A stretch of DNA of 64,000 nt from Nemopilema nomurai. Taxonomy: Eukaryota; Cnidaria; Scyphozoa; Rhizostomeae; Rhizostomatidae. The position numbers were made by a program, and so were the translations under genes. Below, in pieces: positions 1 to 10,052 of the stretch; positions within the stretch are counted from its first letter, which is position 1, and each line of letters begins with the position of its first letter. The notes under the pieces were generated by a model. The model was not told the origin of the DNA. It saw only the letters and a program-made list of their open reading frames with translations, and did no database searches. Location of the stretch: assembly GCA_003864495.1 (NCBI GenBank), contig ML133422.1, forward strand, positions 2,154,388 to 2,218,387, given 5' to 3'.

Positions 1-427
1 AAATATCAGCTTATTTTGCACGAATGCTTAGATTTTTAAAAATCGTTTAAGCCTGGCTGAGATTTTTTGCGAACCTTTTGTAAAACATCATCAATATATC
101 TAAGCCCTAAGCTTGTCCTGTTTATGAATCAATACCTAAAGATGAAGGAAATTTAAAGTGACGAAATTGTAAAATGTCCTAAATGAATGCACATTGCTCA
201 GAAATAGCCCTTCAAAAAATAGGAAATGTAGGATAAGTATTTTCTTGAAGAGAGCAAAGTTGAAACAATCTACAATAGAGATATGATGCTAGAACGACAA
301 CCATTTTTGAAGTTTCTTCATTGGAGAACCATGTTTATAGAAGTGCAGCAAGAGCTAGCGAGGCTTCTTCTGAGGCCAATGTGCTAAGAAAGTGTAAGAG
401 ATTCTCCATTCGTTTTCCTTAGAAATT

Positions 428-676
428 ATGAAGCAGAGAGAAGCTTTATTGCTGTTTCTGATAATCTGCGCATCACAAGTGATTGTAACTTCCCACATTC
501 TGGTCGGAAGGAACATGCAAACCTCGAAACGGGGAGGCGATGGCAAAGAACGAATAGAGAGAAGCTACAAGCGACATCATATTGATAGAGAGAAACTCCG
601 GGAAAAGAAATTGTACAGAATTTTTGCCAAAATCATTTCAAATGTCTTACAAAGCTGTGAGGAACAGCGCTATTGA
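428..676 (+). CDS. possible small secreted protein, 82 aa (uncertain)
   Basis: I do not recognise this ORF. It begins with a short charged stretch and a hydrophobic run (about residues 5-21, LLLFLIICASQVIV), which resembles a signal peptide. The rest is very basic, with several dibasic pairs (KR, KR, REKK) and a single cysteine near the C-terminus. Such an arrangement would suit a small secreted or peptide-precursor protein, but an 82-codon frame can occur by chance in DNA like this. The ATG has A at -3. It lies tail-to-tail with the adaptor gene that ends near 2100 on the other strand. It could also be one exon of a spliced gene. Confidence 0.25.
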   Translation: MKQREALLLFLIICASQVIVTSHILVGRNMQTSKRGGDGKERIERSYKRHHIDREKLREKKLYRIFAKIISNVLQSCEEQRY

Positions 677-2099
677 AAACATGATGGCAATTGCAGGTTA
701 GATAAAGCTTTACTGAGCATAGAATTGTAATATTAAGTTGTTGAAAATTACAGAACATTATGTAATGACATATTATAGTATATGATACTTAATGAATGAA
801 TACCAAATGAAGATGTTTTTCATTAGCATTCTTTAAATATCGACAAATTGTTTGAAAATGGCCTGGAGTCAAGAAATCTTCTTCTAATGGAAAAAGGAAG
901 AAAAATCTGTTTGTTGTTGAAAATAATGCTAATTTTAATAACTGAATGAATGAATGAATGAATGAATGAATGAATGAATGACTTAATGAACGAATGAATT
1001 AATGAACGAATGAATGTATGAATGAATGAATGAATGAACGAGTAGAATAATGAACCCGTAAATAGAATAGTAAGTAAACGATTAAACGAGGGGATGCTTG
1101 AAAAGTATCAATGAAGAAAACTAGCAAGTTCTATTTGGATTGGTTTGAAAACGATAATATTCGCGTCTGATGTTGATATGCGCAGAAAACATAGCACTGA
1201 TCAAAACTGCAAGACTTCTCACCAGAAAACAACCAATGTTCTAGAAATACTTACTATCCGGGGGAACATAGGAACCATTACGGCTTGAATGTGTGTCTAG
1301 AAATGCAGAAGAATAGAGATTCATAAAAATGTACAATCGACTACAATTAAAAACTCAAAGAATAGAGTAGTTCTTTTGAGTAGTTCAAAGAAAATTCAAA
1401 CAATTCTACAATGATAAATCTTTTCTTAATCAAATTATTAGGTAGAACGAAAAAAACAGCATCGAGACGAAAAGGAAATAGCACTGATTCAAATGAGAAA
1501 GTGCTCCTTAAAAATCCCAGGTAAATCTCTGAGGTGGATGTATCATCTACTAGCTTTCAAACGTACTCTGCATGGTATACAAAACCGAATGTTTTTTTGA
1601 TAAAAATATCAACAACCGATAAGCACGGAAAAGTCTTTCAGGACAGCTGTGTGAACGATCATGCCGCGGATTTGTGGGTTCGTAGTAAAACAAAACAAAA
1701 ACAGAATCCTGTAACTCTGCAATTGTGTTCAGCTAATGCATGGATAGACTCAAAATATTTATAGCCTCATTGAAGTAAAGCGTAGCAGAGGCCAGTCAGG
1801 GTTTTGAATGGGCAAGGAGCCATTATACTGAATTAGACAACGAAGTACAGTCCACTAAAACAGATTTCCGAAATGAAATGAAATCTTTAGCAAATACGGA
1901 CAATACACGAGGCATAAGAGTTCCATGAATTACAAACCACTGAGTAGAGATTTGACGTAGCATAGCCTGGGAAATGTTACTCTATCTTTTAATGTCTCGA
2001 AGATCAAGCGTTTGAGAATTTGCAGTGGCGAAGTTTCAGGAATCTGAAGCAAAAAAGAGACTTGCAATTTACAGTATCCAAAGTGCAATATGCTATAAA
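677..2099. other. gene-poor stretch between the small ORF and the adaptor gene
   Basis: Apart from the AATG microsatellite I see no supported gene, RNA or element here. The 76-codon plus-strand frame at 1534-1764 has no recognisable features. Confidence 0.4.
943..1045. repeat. (AATG)n microsatellite
   Basis: Near-perfect runs of AATG with scattered AACG and TTAATG variants, about 25 units, flanked by AT-rich DNA. Confidence 0.9.
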
Positions 2100-2339
2100 C
2101 TAACCATGTCCCCTTGGTGAGAAACATTCGGGATCAATGTCGCCAGATCCCGACAGGGTGGAAGTATTTTCGTAGATTTCATCGTAGATTTCCTCATCTG
2201 TATGGTCCATAGCGACGTAGATCTCTTCTTCTTCTGCATTCTTTATTGCAACGTACGTTTCAATCATAATGGGGTCGTTCATTGAAAGGTAAATGTTATC
2301 TGCATCATCTAACATGTTGGGGCGTTGCTGAGCATCGGC
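2100..2339 (-). CDS. adaptor gene: last exon found, acidic YxxM tail
   Basis: Opens after a pyrimidine-rich acceptor ending GCCGTTAG, in phase 0, and reads to a TAG at 2100-2102. It contains NIYLSMND and EIYVAMDH, both YxxM p85-binding consensus motifs, plus EIYDEIYENT, which offers further tyrosines in acidic context. GTTAGT overlaps the stop (CATG then GTTAGT) and could act as a donor, so more coding sequence may follow. Confidence 0.75.
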   Translation of the reverse strand, partial: ADAQQRPNMLDDADNIYLSMNDPIMIETYVAIKNAEEEEIYVAMDHTDEEIYDEIYENTSTLSGSGDIDPECFSPRGHG

Positions 2340-5300
2340 CTAACGGCAATACAAGTAAGCAGTTGAGGAACCAGTTGGCAAATACAAAATCGAAGCATTA
2401 GTTGGTGGCATGCATTTTGTGGCATCTTCTTGCCTTTATGTACAATGCCTGCCAAAATTGTTGGCACATTTGCGACAATTCTTTGATTCACGTTCACTCA
2501 CCTTCCTCCCCCCCTACGAACAATATTGTCCTGCTGCTAAACGAAGCGTCAATTTTACACCAAACTTTTCCCCAGATTGACTGGATGCTATACTTTGTTA
2601 CCAACATTGTTTTAGGGGGGAGGAAGGGGATTAGCAACTAGTGGCGTATCAAAGAAATGAAAAATGCAAAACCAGAGAAAATACTGAGGTGTTCCAAGAA
2701 ATTTTGGCAGGCATTGTAGGATCAATCCTTCTAACAAATACTCATGAAAATAAGTTACTTGCAATAACATCTTCCCTTTAAGAGAGCTGAAGATGAAAAA
2801 AAAGCAAAATCGTCGTTTTTCACTCTCTGCCTATCGCAACCAGGTACTGCCAGGTATCACAACGTCAAAAAGAAATATTTTTTCATCAGGTTAAAATAAC
2901 GATCATGTAACACCGCAACTCAAACGTATCTATGATATTCCATTTTGGAGCTTTTTATAGAAATCTCCTTTTACCGTAAAACCGTCTTCGCCTTATTTAA
3001 AGTCAGATGATAGTTCCATTCCTTATGGAAATTCATTGAATCAAAATCCATACAGGTTTTCAAATGTCACAGGAAACTAGTGTTACAATTTTATTCAATT
3101 AAGAACAAGCGCGGAAAAAAATCGTCAACATTTTGAACTACCATAAGCTTCTCTGCAAGGTGAACATTTCGCACACCTAATAAATTTGCAGTGCTCTGTA
3201 TATGCCAAATTATCACGCTCTTCGACATTACAACAACAAAACAATGACTCCTTTACATGCCATCGCAATGTTTTAGGGACAACTTATAAATGGAAAGTAT
3301 CAAAGTAAAATATCACAATAGCTAGAAATACCAGAATGCTGGTATGCAAAAACCGCTTCCGCTATTTCTAGCTATTGTGAAGTTTTGTACCGCAAAACAT
3401 TTGTTCACATTAAGTGAAAGACTTGTAAAAAGAGTGAATACTAAGTTACAGGTAAAATAAAAAGTACATAACACTTACTTTTCTGAATATGAAAGAAAAT
3501 TACAATAACTGATTGATAAAAGCTACAAAATTTACTGTGATTTCGAAATTATTGAAAGGGAGGTTCTTCAACAAAAATTATAGATGTTATGAACCTGCTT
3601 TATATCTTAAAACAAATAGAAATGAAATAGGAAGATGAGAAGACAAATTATACGCAAAAATGCAATACAGACTGCGTGCAAATTCAAGATAAATCATCAT
3701 TATTAAAAACATTGTTTAGATACTTTGTATTGGGACCAGAAGAAATTCCTATTTGCACAAACCATATTTCTAACGGTGAATATACCTACAAGACTCCTGC
3801 AATAATAAAGCTACCCCACCTCCCCTGTTCCATCAATTTAAAAATATTGCAAAGAAAAAAATGACACTCCCCATAATTATATATTATTTATTGTGAGAAA
3901 GAGCATAACGTAAATCTCCCTACAAACATGTGCTTTCAGGGAGTATTTAAGTAGCATTTTCAAGAAAAGAATCTGGCACCTTACCAATACAGTTCCAAGA
4001 CTTTCGTGGCCGCTTTCCGTGGCAATCTGATAGGGAAAATTGCCTTCGTCGTTTGCTATATTCAGAGCATCAAAGCCCCCAGGTGATTCCAAAATAGCTA
4101 GTGACAGTTTGATCAGATTGTGGCGAGCGGCAAAATGTAAAAGAGTTGGATTCGCTGTTTGCTCTTGGACTGAAAAAATAATATTTTCCGTGAAGGGTTT
4201 CCCCAGAGTAGAGATTAGTTGAAAATATAATGAAAATCTATGACAGTAGTAGATAAACTCTAAGGGAATTCGAATAGCCATAGGGATGCTGCATCTCTCT
4301 AAGCTTGGAGCAGACACCTTTTGATATGCCAGAAAAGACTGCATCTTGGTGCACTTAACTCAAGACGGTGTAGAGTAGACGAGCAAAGAGTTTTAGGACT
4401 AAATCTTCTCATATCTCGTGCAAAAGTTTCTCTGTACCATATAATTGTCTTATGCAAGGGTTTCACAGTCCTGTATTACTGTTCTATGCAAGGGTTTCGC
4501 TGTACTATATAATTGTCTTATGCAAGGGTTTCAACAGTCCTGCATTACTGTCTTATGCAAGGGTTTCACAATCCTGTATTACTGTTCTATGGAAGGGTTT
4601 CAAAGTCCTGTATTATTGTTCTATGCAAAGGTTTCGCTGTACTATATAATTGTCTTATGCAAGGGTTTCAACAGTCCTGTATTACTGTCTTGTGCAAGGT
4701 TTCACAGTCCTGTATTACTGTTCTATGGAAGGGCTTCAAGTCCTGTATTACTGTTCTATGCAAGGGTTTCACAGTCCTGTATTACTGTTCTATGCAAGGG
4801 TTTCAAAGTCCTGTATTATTGTTCTATGCAAAGGTTTCGCTGTACTATATCATTGTCTTATGCAAGGGTTTTAACAGTCCTGTATTACTGTTCTATGGAA
4901 GTGTTTCAAGTCCTGTATTATTGTTCCATGCAAGGGTTTCGATGGAAGGGTTTCAAGTCCTGTATTACTGCTCTATGCAAGGGTTTCAAAGTCCTGTATT
5001 ATTATTCTATGCAAAAGTTTCGCTGTACTGTATAATTGTCTTATGCAAGGGTTTCAAAGTCATGTAATATTGTTATATGCAAAGGTTTTGTTGGAATATA
5101 TCATTGTCTTCTGCAAGGGTTTCGCTGTACTGTATAATTGTCTTCTGCAAGGGTTTCACAGCCCTGTATTATTGTTCTATGCAAAGGTTTCACTGTACTA
5201 TATCATAATCTTATGCAAGGGTTTCAAGTCCTGTATTATTATTCTATGCAAAGGTTTCGCTGTACTGTATAATTGTCTTATGCAAGGGTTTCACAGTCAT

Positions 5301-8300
5301 GTAATATTGTTCTATGCAAAGGTTTTGTTGGACTTTATCATTGTCTTATGCAAGGGTTTCGCTGTACTGTATAATTGTCTTATGCAAGGGTCTAAAAGTC
5401 CTGCATTATTGTTCTATGCAAAGGTTTCGCTGTACTATATCATTGTCTTATGCAAGGGTTTAAACAGTCCTGTATTACTGTTCTATGGAAGTGTTTCAAG
5501 TCCTGTATTATTGTTCCATGCAAGGGTTTCGATGGAAGGGTTTCAAGTCCTGTATTACTGCTCTATGCAAGGGTTTCAAAGTCCTGTATCATTGTTCTTT
5601 GCAAAGGTTTCGCTGTACTATATCATAATCTTATGCAAGGGTTTCAAGTCCTGTATTATTATTCTATGCAAAAGTTTCGCTGTACTGTATAATTGTCTTA
5701 TGCAAGGGTTTCAAAGTCATGTAATATTGTTATATGCAAAGGTTTTGTTGGAATATATCATTGTCTTCTGCAAGGGTTTCGCTGTACTGTATAATTGTCT
5801 TCTGCAAGGGTTTCACAGCCCTGTATTATTGTTCTATGAAAAGGTTTCGCTGTACTATATCATAATCTTATGCAAGGGTTTCAAGTCCTGTATTATTATT
5901 CTATGCAAAAGTTTCGCTGTACTGTATAATTGTCTTATGCAAGGGTTTCAACATGTAATATTGTTTTATGCAAAGGTTTTGTTGGAATATATCATTGTCT
6001 TCTGCAAGGGTTTCGCTGTACTGTATAATTGTCTTCTGCAAGGGTTTCAAAGTCCTGTATTATTGTTCTTTGCAAAGGTTTCGCTGTACTATATCATAAT
6101 CTTATGCAAGGGTTTCAAGTCCTGCATTATTATTCTATGCAAAGGTTTCACTGTACTGTATAATTGTCTTATGCAAGGGTTTCACAGTCATGTAATATTG
6201 TTCTATGCAAAGGTTTCGCTGTACTGTATAATTGTCTTATGCAAGGGTTTCAAAGTCCTGTATTATTGTCTTATGCAAGGGTACTGTATTTTTGTTCTTT
6301 GCGTTCAGTGGAAATAAATATAACAAAAAAAACACAAAATACCTTGGCTTATTCTTTTCTTTGAGTCTTTGGCGAGCAAATGAAAATTTGGCGGCAAATT
6401 CTTCTTAAATTGTTTCTCCAACTCAAAATCCAACGCCACGGCGTTTCTCGTTTTCAAATGCAGGGCAGCACACATGAACTCTATTGGATCGCTAACATTC
6501 ATGAGGGTGGTTCTCATCCGCTCTAGGTATGAAACAAAGGTAAATGGCTTGTGACGACATAGCATTGTCATGTGATTGCCATGATGGACAGTCAATTCAG
6601 TCTCCTCGGGTGGAAAGTATTCTAAAAGAAAAAAAAATAAATACAAATATGTATCACAGAAACTATATATATATCTCTTTAAATACAGCAACAGAGCAGG
6701 GAAATAAAACGCCACAACAGATTTCCACATTTATGAGTTAAGCATGATTTAATTAACTTTGTTTATATTCAGAGTACTTTGTGTGAAATCGTTAGCAAGA
6801 TTATAGGAATCATACATAACTGCTGGTCAAATGGTATTTTGGAGTTGGAGAAACGAATTATTAGCATTTTATCACAGTGGAATGGTCTAGGTAATGGCCA
6901 AAATGACAGGAGTTAAGGGCATCTGAAATACTGCTCGCTTTATCATCATAAAGATTGAACATCGAGCAAAAAGGAATTCTGAGGCATTGGTTAAAAAGCC
7001 CTTTACATAAGAGGGAGAAAAAGTGAGTGGGGGCTAGAGTGAGGCGACAGGGTGGGGCAGCACGAAAGGGGGAAAAGGGTACAAGAAAGGGGACAACAAG
7101 GTGTGGCCTTGGCATAATAATACACTCCAAATTTAGATGCATTCATCGGCTAAAACGATTCAAACGGGAAACAATTATATCAAGCACAGACTGAACATCA
7201 GCAATATTGACTGGATCAATATATTACGTAACTAGGCCAAGTCAACTCTTATTGACGAAGGATGAATTCCCCAGGCATGTTGGAGCAAGCTTTTAAACAC
7301 AACTAGGTATCGACACATTAACGATATGTTATTCTAAACAAACTGCATAGATGTTGTTGCGTCTTGGCAGGCCTATTTCGGTTACAACTATCTCATCCTT
7401 TGAGATTCCGAATCCCTTCCTTTTCGGTGTGACGCAAATTAATAATCTTAGCTGCCTACCTGAACAAGGATATCAAGGTTTTCAAATTTTTCATTTACGA
7501 AATAGAGTTCATGGAACTGCGTAAAGACCACGACACCATAATTGGTGACGTAATTCCATTAAAGGTTTCCCCGCTAGTTGTTTAGCCTTCCACCCTAGAA
7601 ATTCAAAGGAGCATTTGTTCCTGTTTGAACTATTCTCCTTGTACACTGTAATTGATTGCTCTATAAAGCCGTTTATAAAGGTCTTATCCATTCAGATTTC
7701 GATGAGTCAATTTGTTCCATTCAGAAATGACCGAGGCAATATATATTTCAACTAGCACGTATGAAAAAAGTTATTAAAATTTTATGAATGGCTCATTTGC
7801 TAACATCTGGTTGAAATTACTTTTGAATTGTGATTTAAACTTGTGTTTCCTAGCAATGGCTTGTCGAGAATTTCCGAATGACTGTCATAAGAAAGACAGC
7901 TTAAAAACAAAATTAGAAGTAATAAAAAGCAGGGAATATCAAAACCAGTAAGCCAATTTATCAGCTTTATACCTTCTTCGAAAGGTCTATGCGTAAATAC
8001 TTCATCAGAGCAATACAGTTGGTTCGATATTAAGAAATACCAAAATTCCAGCTAAAAAATGAAAAACATTACTGGTTCCCCGATTCCACAATTTACCTCC
8101 GAAGTGCCACTAATGCGCTGATATGAACGCTAATAACGTTGAAAATGTTCAAACTAACTTACGTAAAACTCCCAATCGGGAACTTCATTTATTATGGTAA
8201 AACTTTCCATCTTGAACTTCATTTATTATGGTAAAACTTTCCATCTTGAACTTCATTTATTAAGGATATAGAGGGTCGTGAGTTCGAGTCCCGCTCGGGT

Positions 8301-10052
8301 CGGTTATTTTTCCGCATTCTCTATACCCTTCGTAAGAAATCTTGTTGCCTTGACCTTTTCACTTCATTTACTATGGTAAAACTCTCAATCGGGAACTTCC
8401 AAAACAGCGGATAGTTGTTATAAGTTGCTTTCATTCAAATTTCATGACTAGGCTCGGTCTTCCAGTGTCATTTCACATGGACATTTTCACGATTACGTCA
8501 TTCCCAAGGCCGGCAGTCACGTGTAGGCACAACAAGCCACAAAATACGGAAATGGCTTGCCTGGTGCAGTCAATTGAAAAATGGCAACAAATTGGAGAAA
8601 ACCCTATACATTTCTGGATTAATCCAATCAGATCAGCAATCTTTACTTCGGAGAAAATCAATAGAGCAACTTTCAGATTAGGTTTCTCCAAACAGTTGCC
8701 TAAGTTGTACAGTATGTCACTTAGACTTTACCTTGAATGCATTTAAACTTATCAAAATAACGGCAATGTCATTATGATAATGGAAAAAGAGATAGATATA
8801 CTTTCAATTTCTCCTAAAATAAAAAATGGATTGCCAAGGAAAAGTGGTTAAGATGCATTTTAGATAGCTGCAGAATAGAAATGCACTAGTTGATATATAA
8901 TACAAAATTAAGTTCAAAATGTAATTTACCTGGAGCACGTAGCCTAAGTACATTGTCTCCAATTTTTTCTGCACTAGTCTCACACTCTCGTTGTGTTCTT
9001 AGGCCTGTGAATCTGATTGTAAAATCAACATTCTTTGGCAAGCTTTGGCTGAAAACCAGCAGCACAGATTCGTTTTTCTGAATTAGAAACAAAACTGAAA
9101 ATCAACCATGGGGCATGACAACAAAAAAGTGAGGCTAAGAAAACAAATAACAAAGAAAGAAATCCAAAACTCACCCAAAAGCCCACATGCATGGAGTTTT
9201 GTAAATAAAAAAGGAAGGAAATTAGTAAAATTTGTCAAATTTTGTAGAGAATCTGTCAAATTTGAGGTGTAACTTAAAGTGATTGTGCACACAAATATTC
9301 ATACTTACATTATATATTACTGACGATGGTGATATATGGATTATACTGAAATATTTTTGGGTTTCTGAAAAAAGAAAAGGTAAAATTAATATACAATATT
9401 TGTAAACATTTAATTAGCTGATGATGTTGATTATCATTGATAAAGTTTGGAGAAAATGTTTAGCCTTATTCTTCTTTAACTTTAATTTAACAAATAAAAT
9501 TGATATATTTTCACCATAGTTGTAAGATATGCAAGTCATATTTATTTATTTATCAAGTGACAATCTCAGTCAAAAGGGGGTTTGAAATGAAAAACAATTA
9601 TTTCTTTTGTCAGTTTTAAAGATCATCTAGTAAACCTTAGTAAACACACATCACTTTGCAGACAAGATCATATGCTCATGGTAGCCTGTTCATAAAACTC
9701 CATTCACTGGAAGTCATAGGCAAAATAATCCTCTTTAGATCTATGTTGGATAACACAATTATTTAAAAATCTTGATTGTTTTTGTGTGGTTCTGTGGATA
9801 CCTTGAGCATGATATTTTAATTTCATGTAATTGAAATATGGTACTAATTGGGACATTGTTACAGTACACTTGCACAGAATTGTCCCCCTTAATCTTCAAG
9901 AAGTGTGCAGGCCCATGGCAATAACTAACTTTGTGGAACCGCTGGGAGTTGTGAATGTCTTGGGGAAGGAGTTGGCCTTTGGCTTCTATCAGACATCTTG
10001 AATATGTTATCCACTCAAGAAGATCCAAATTGAAGCAAATCAAGTCATCTTG
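2100..10052 (-). CDS. PIK3AP1-like: BCAP/BANK1/Dof-family PI3-kinase adaptor, 5' incomplete gene model
   Basis: Cytoplasmic scaffold that in known members (vertebrate BCAP and BANK1, fly Dof) links receptors to PI3-kinase through phosphorylated YxxM motifs. Exons seen on the minus strand, in order: 9802-10052 (TIR-like), 9309-9364, 8930-9077 (TIG), 6343-6621 (TIG end and DBB), 3985-4169 (ankyrin), 2100-2339 (YxxM tail). From 9364 down to the tail every junction is in phase: APG/E, the split GTC (V) codon, and phase 0 into the tail. Family hallmarks are DPIEFMCAALHL (vertebrate BCAP has the closely similar NPVEFMC), TLLHFAARHNL and two YxxM motifs. The tail is much shorter than in vertebrate BCAP. 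The TIR-like exon leaves 2 nt where the next exon wants 1, so an exon is probably missing between them. The first coding exon is not found. The family assignment is firm; BCAP versus BANK1 orthology is not. Confidence 0.85.
3313..3380. repeat. inverted repeat with perfect 18-bp arms (possible MITE)
   Basis: Arms at 3313-3330 and 3363-3380 (TCACAATAGCTAGAAATA and its exact complement). A second palindrome, ATACCAG/CTGGTAT, sits at 3328-3345, so the segment could fold as a compound hairpin. It lies in the intron between the ankyrin and YxxM exons. Confidence 0.8.
3985..4169 (-). CDS. adaptor gene: ankyrin-repeat exon
   Basis: Acceptor TATTTTTTCAG and donor TTG/GTAAGG bound a 185-nt exon. It starts with the last 2 nt of a valine codon and ends in phase 0. 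It encodes QEQTANPTLLHFAARHNL and a following helix-turn-helix ending at ESGHESLGTVL. The pattern matches the ankyrin pair that follows the DBB domain in BCAP and BANK1. Confidence 0.88.
4416..6305. repeat. 34-bp minisatellite array, about 55 copies, in an adaptor-gene intron
   Basis: Monomer is about 34 bp, anchored on TATGCAAGGGTTTC. Two monomer types recur: one continuing CACAGTCCTGTATTACTGTTC-like and one continuing GCTGTACTATATAATTGTCT. Some monomers are shortened. Longer blocks are duplicated: the run containing GTTTCGATGGAAGGGTTTC occurs near 4937 and 5527, and a GTCATGTAATATTG block recurs near 5060 and 5717. The array fills most of the intron between the DBB and ankyrin exons. Because 34 is 1 mod 3 and the unit carries no plus-strand stop, frames of 196, 184 and 424 codons stay open. 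I treat these as by-products, not genes. Confidence 0.95.
6343..6621 (-). CDS. adaptor gene: TIG end and DBB domain exon
   Basis: 279-nt exon between acceptor TTTTTTTTCTTTTAG and donor CCAAG/GTATTT. It completes a glutamate codon from the TIG exon and leaves 1 nt, which pairs with the ankyrin exon. ELTVHHG to FTFVSYLERM matches the end of the TIG fold. DPIEFMCAALHL followed by NNLPP-like KKNLPPNFHLL is the DBB signature, the dimerisation region shared by Dof, BCAP and BANK. Confidence 0.9.
8166..8400. repeat. 35-bp direct repeat interrupted by a tRNA-like segment
   Basis: A unit reading GAACTTCATTTATTATGGTA then AAACTTTCCATCTT is repeated in tandem about 2.4 times from 8166. A diverged copy returns at about 8360-8400 (ACTTCATTTACTATGGTA). 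Between them lies a segment of about 95 bp with GAGTTCGAGTCCC (8280-8292), which resembles a tRNA T-arm or Pol III B box, bounded by GGATATAGAG and CTCTATACCC. It looks like a SINE fragment inserted into the repeat, in the TIG-DBB intron. Confidence 0.55.
8930..9077 (-). CDS. adaptor gene: TIG-domain exon
   Basis: 148-nt exon between acceptor TTTCTAATTCAG and donor CCAG/GTAAAT. It encodes KNESVLLVFSQSLPKN, then DFTIRFTGLR, to VLRLRAP. This fits the immunoglobulin-like TIG strand pattern between TIR and DBB in BCAP. An upstream AG at about 9095 is a less likely acceptor. Confidence 0.8.
9309..9364 (-). CDS. adaptor gene: short exon starting the TIG domain
   Basis: 56-nt exon with a strong acceptor (CCTTTTCTTTTTTCAG) and a consensus donor (AAT/GTAAGT). 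The only open frame, TQKYFSIIHISPSSVIYN, runs in phase into KNESVLL. IHISPSSVIYN is a typical first TIG strand. It needs 1 nt from the exon before it. Confidence 0.65.
9802..10052 (-). CDS. adaptor gene: probable C-terminal half of the TIR domain
   Basis: Opens after a T-run acceptor ending TTTACAG at 10053 and can end at CAAG/GTATCC. The pattern FNLDLLEWITYSRCLIEA followed by VPISTIFQLHEIKIS aligns by eye with the second half of the BCAP/BANK1 TIR domain, where a SxRC stretch precedes a strand and helix. Its phase does not fit the 9309-9364 exon directly, so an intervening exon or another splice site must exist. Confidence 0.5.

Noticed and set aside
4445..6317. Overlapping plus-strand ORFs of 196, 184 and 424 codons
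   Set aside because: They are the 34-bp minisatellite read in rotating frames, with no non-repeat sequence and no family resemblance.
8264..8360. tRNA gene
   Set aside because: Only a T-arm-like segment is present; no acceptor stem, D arm or anticodon arm can be folded.
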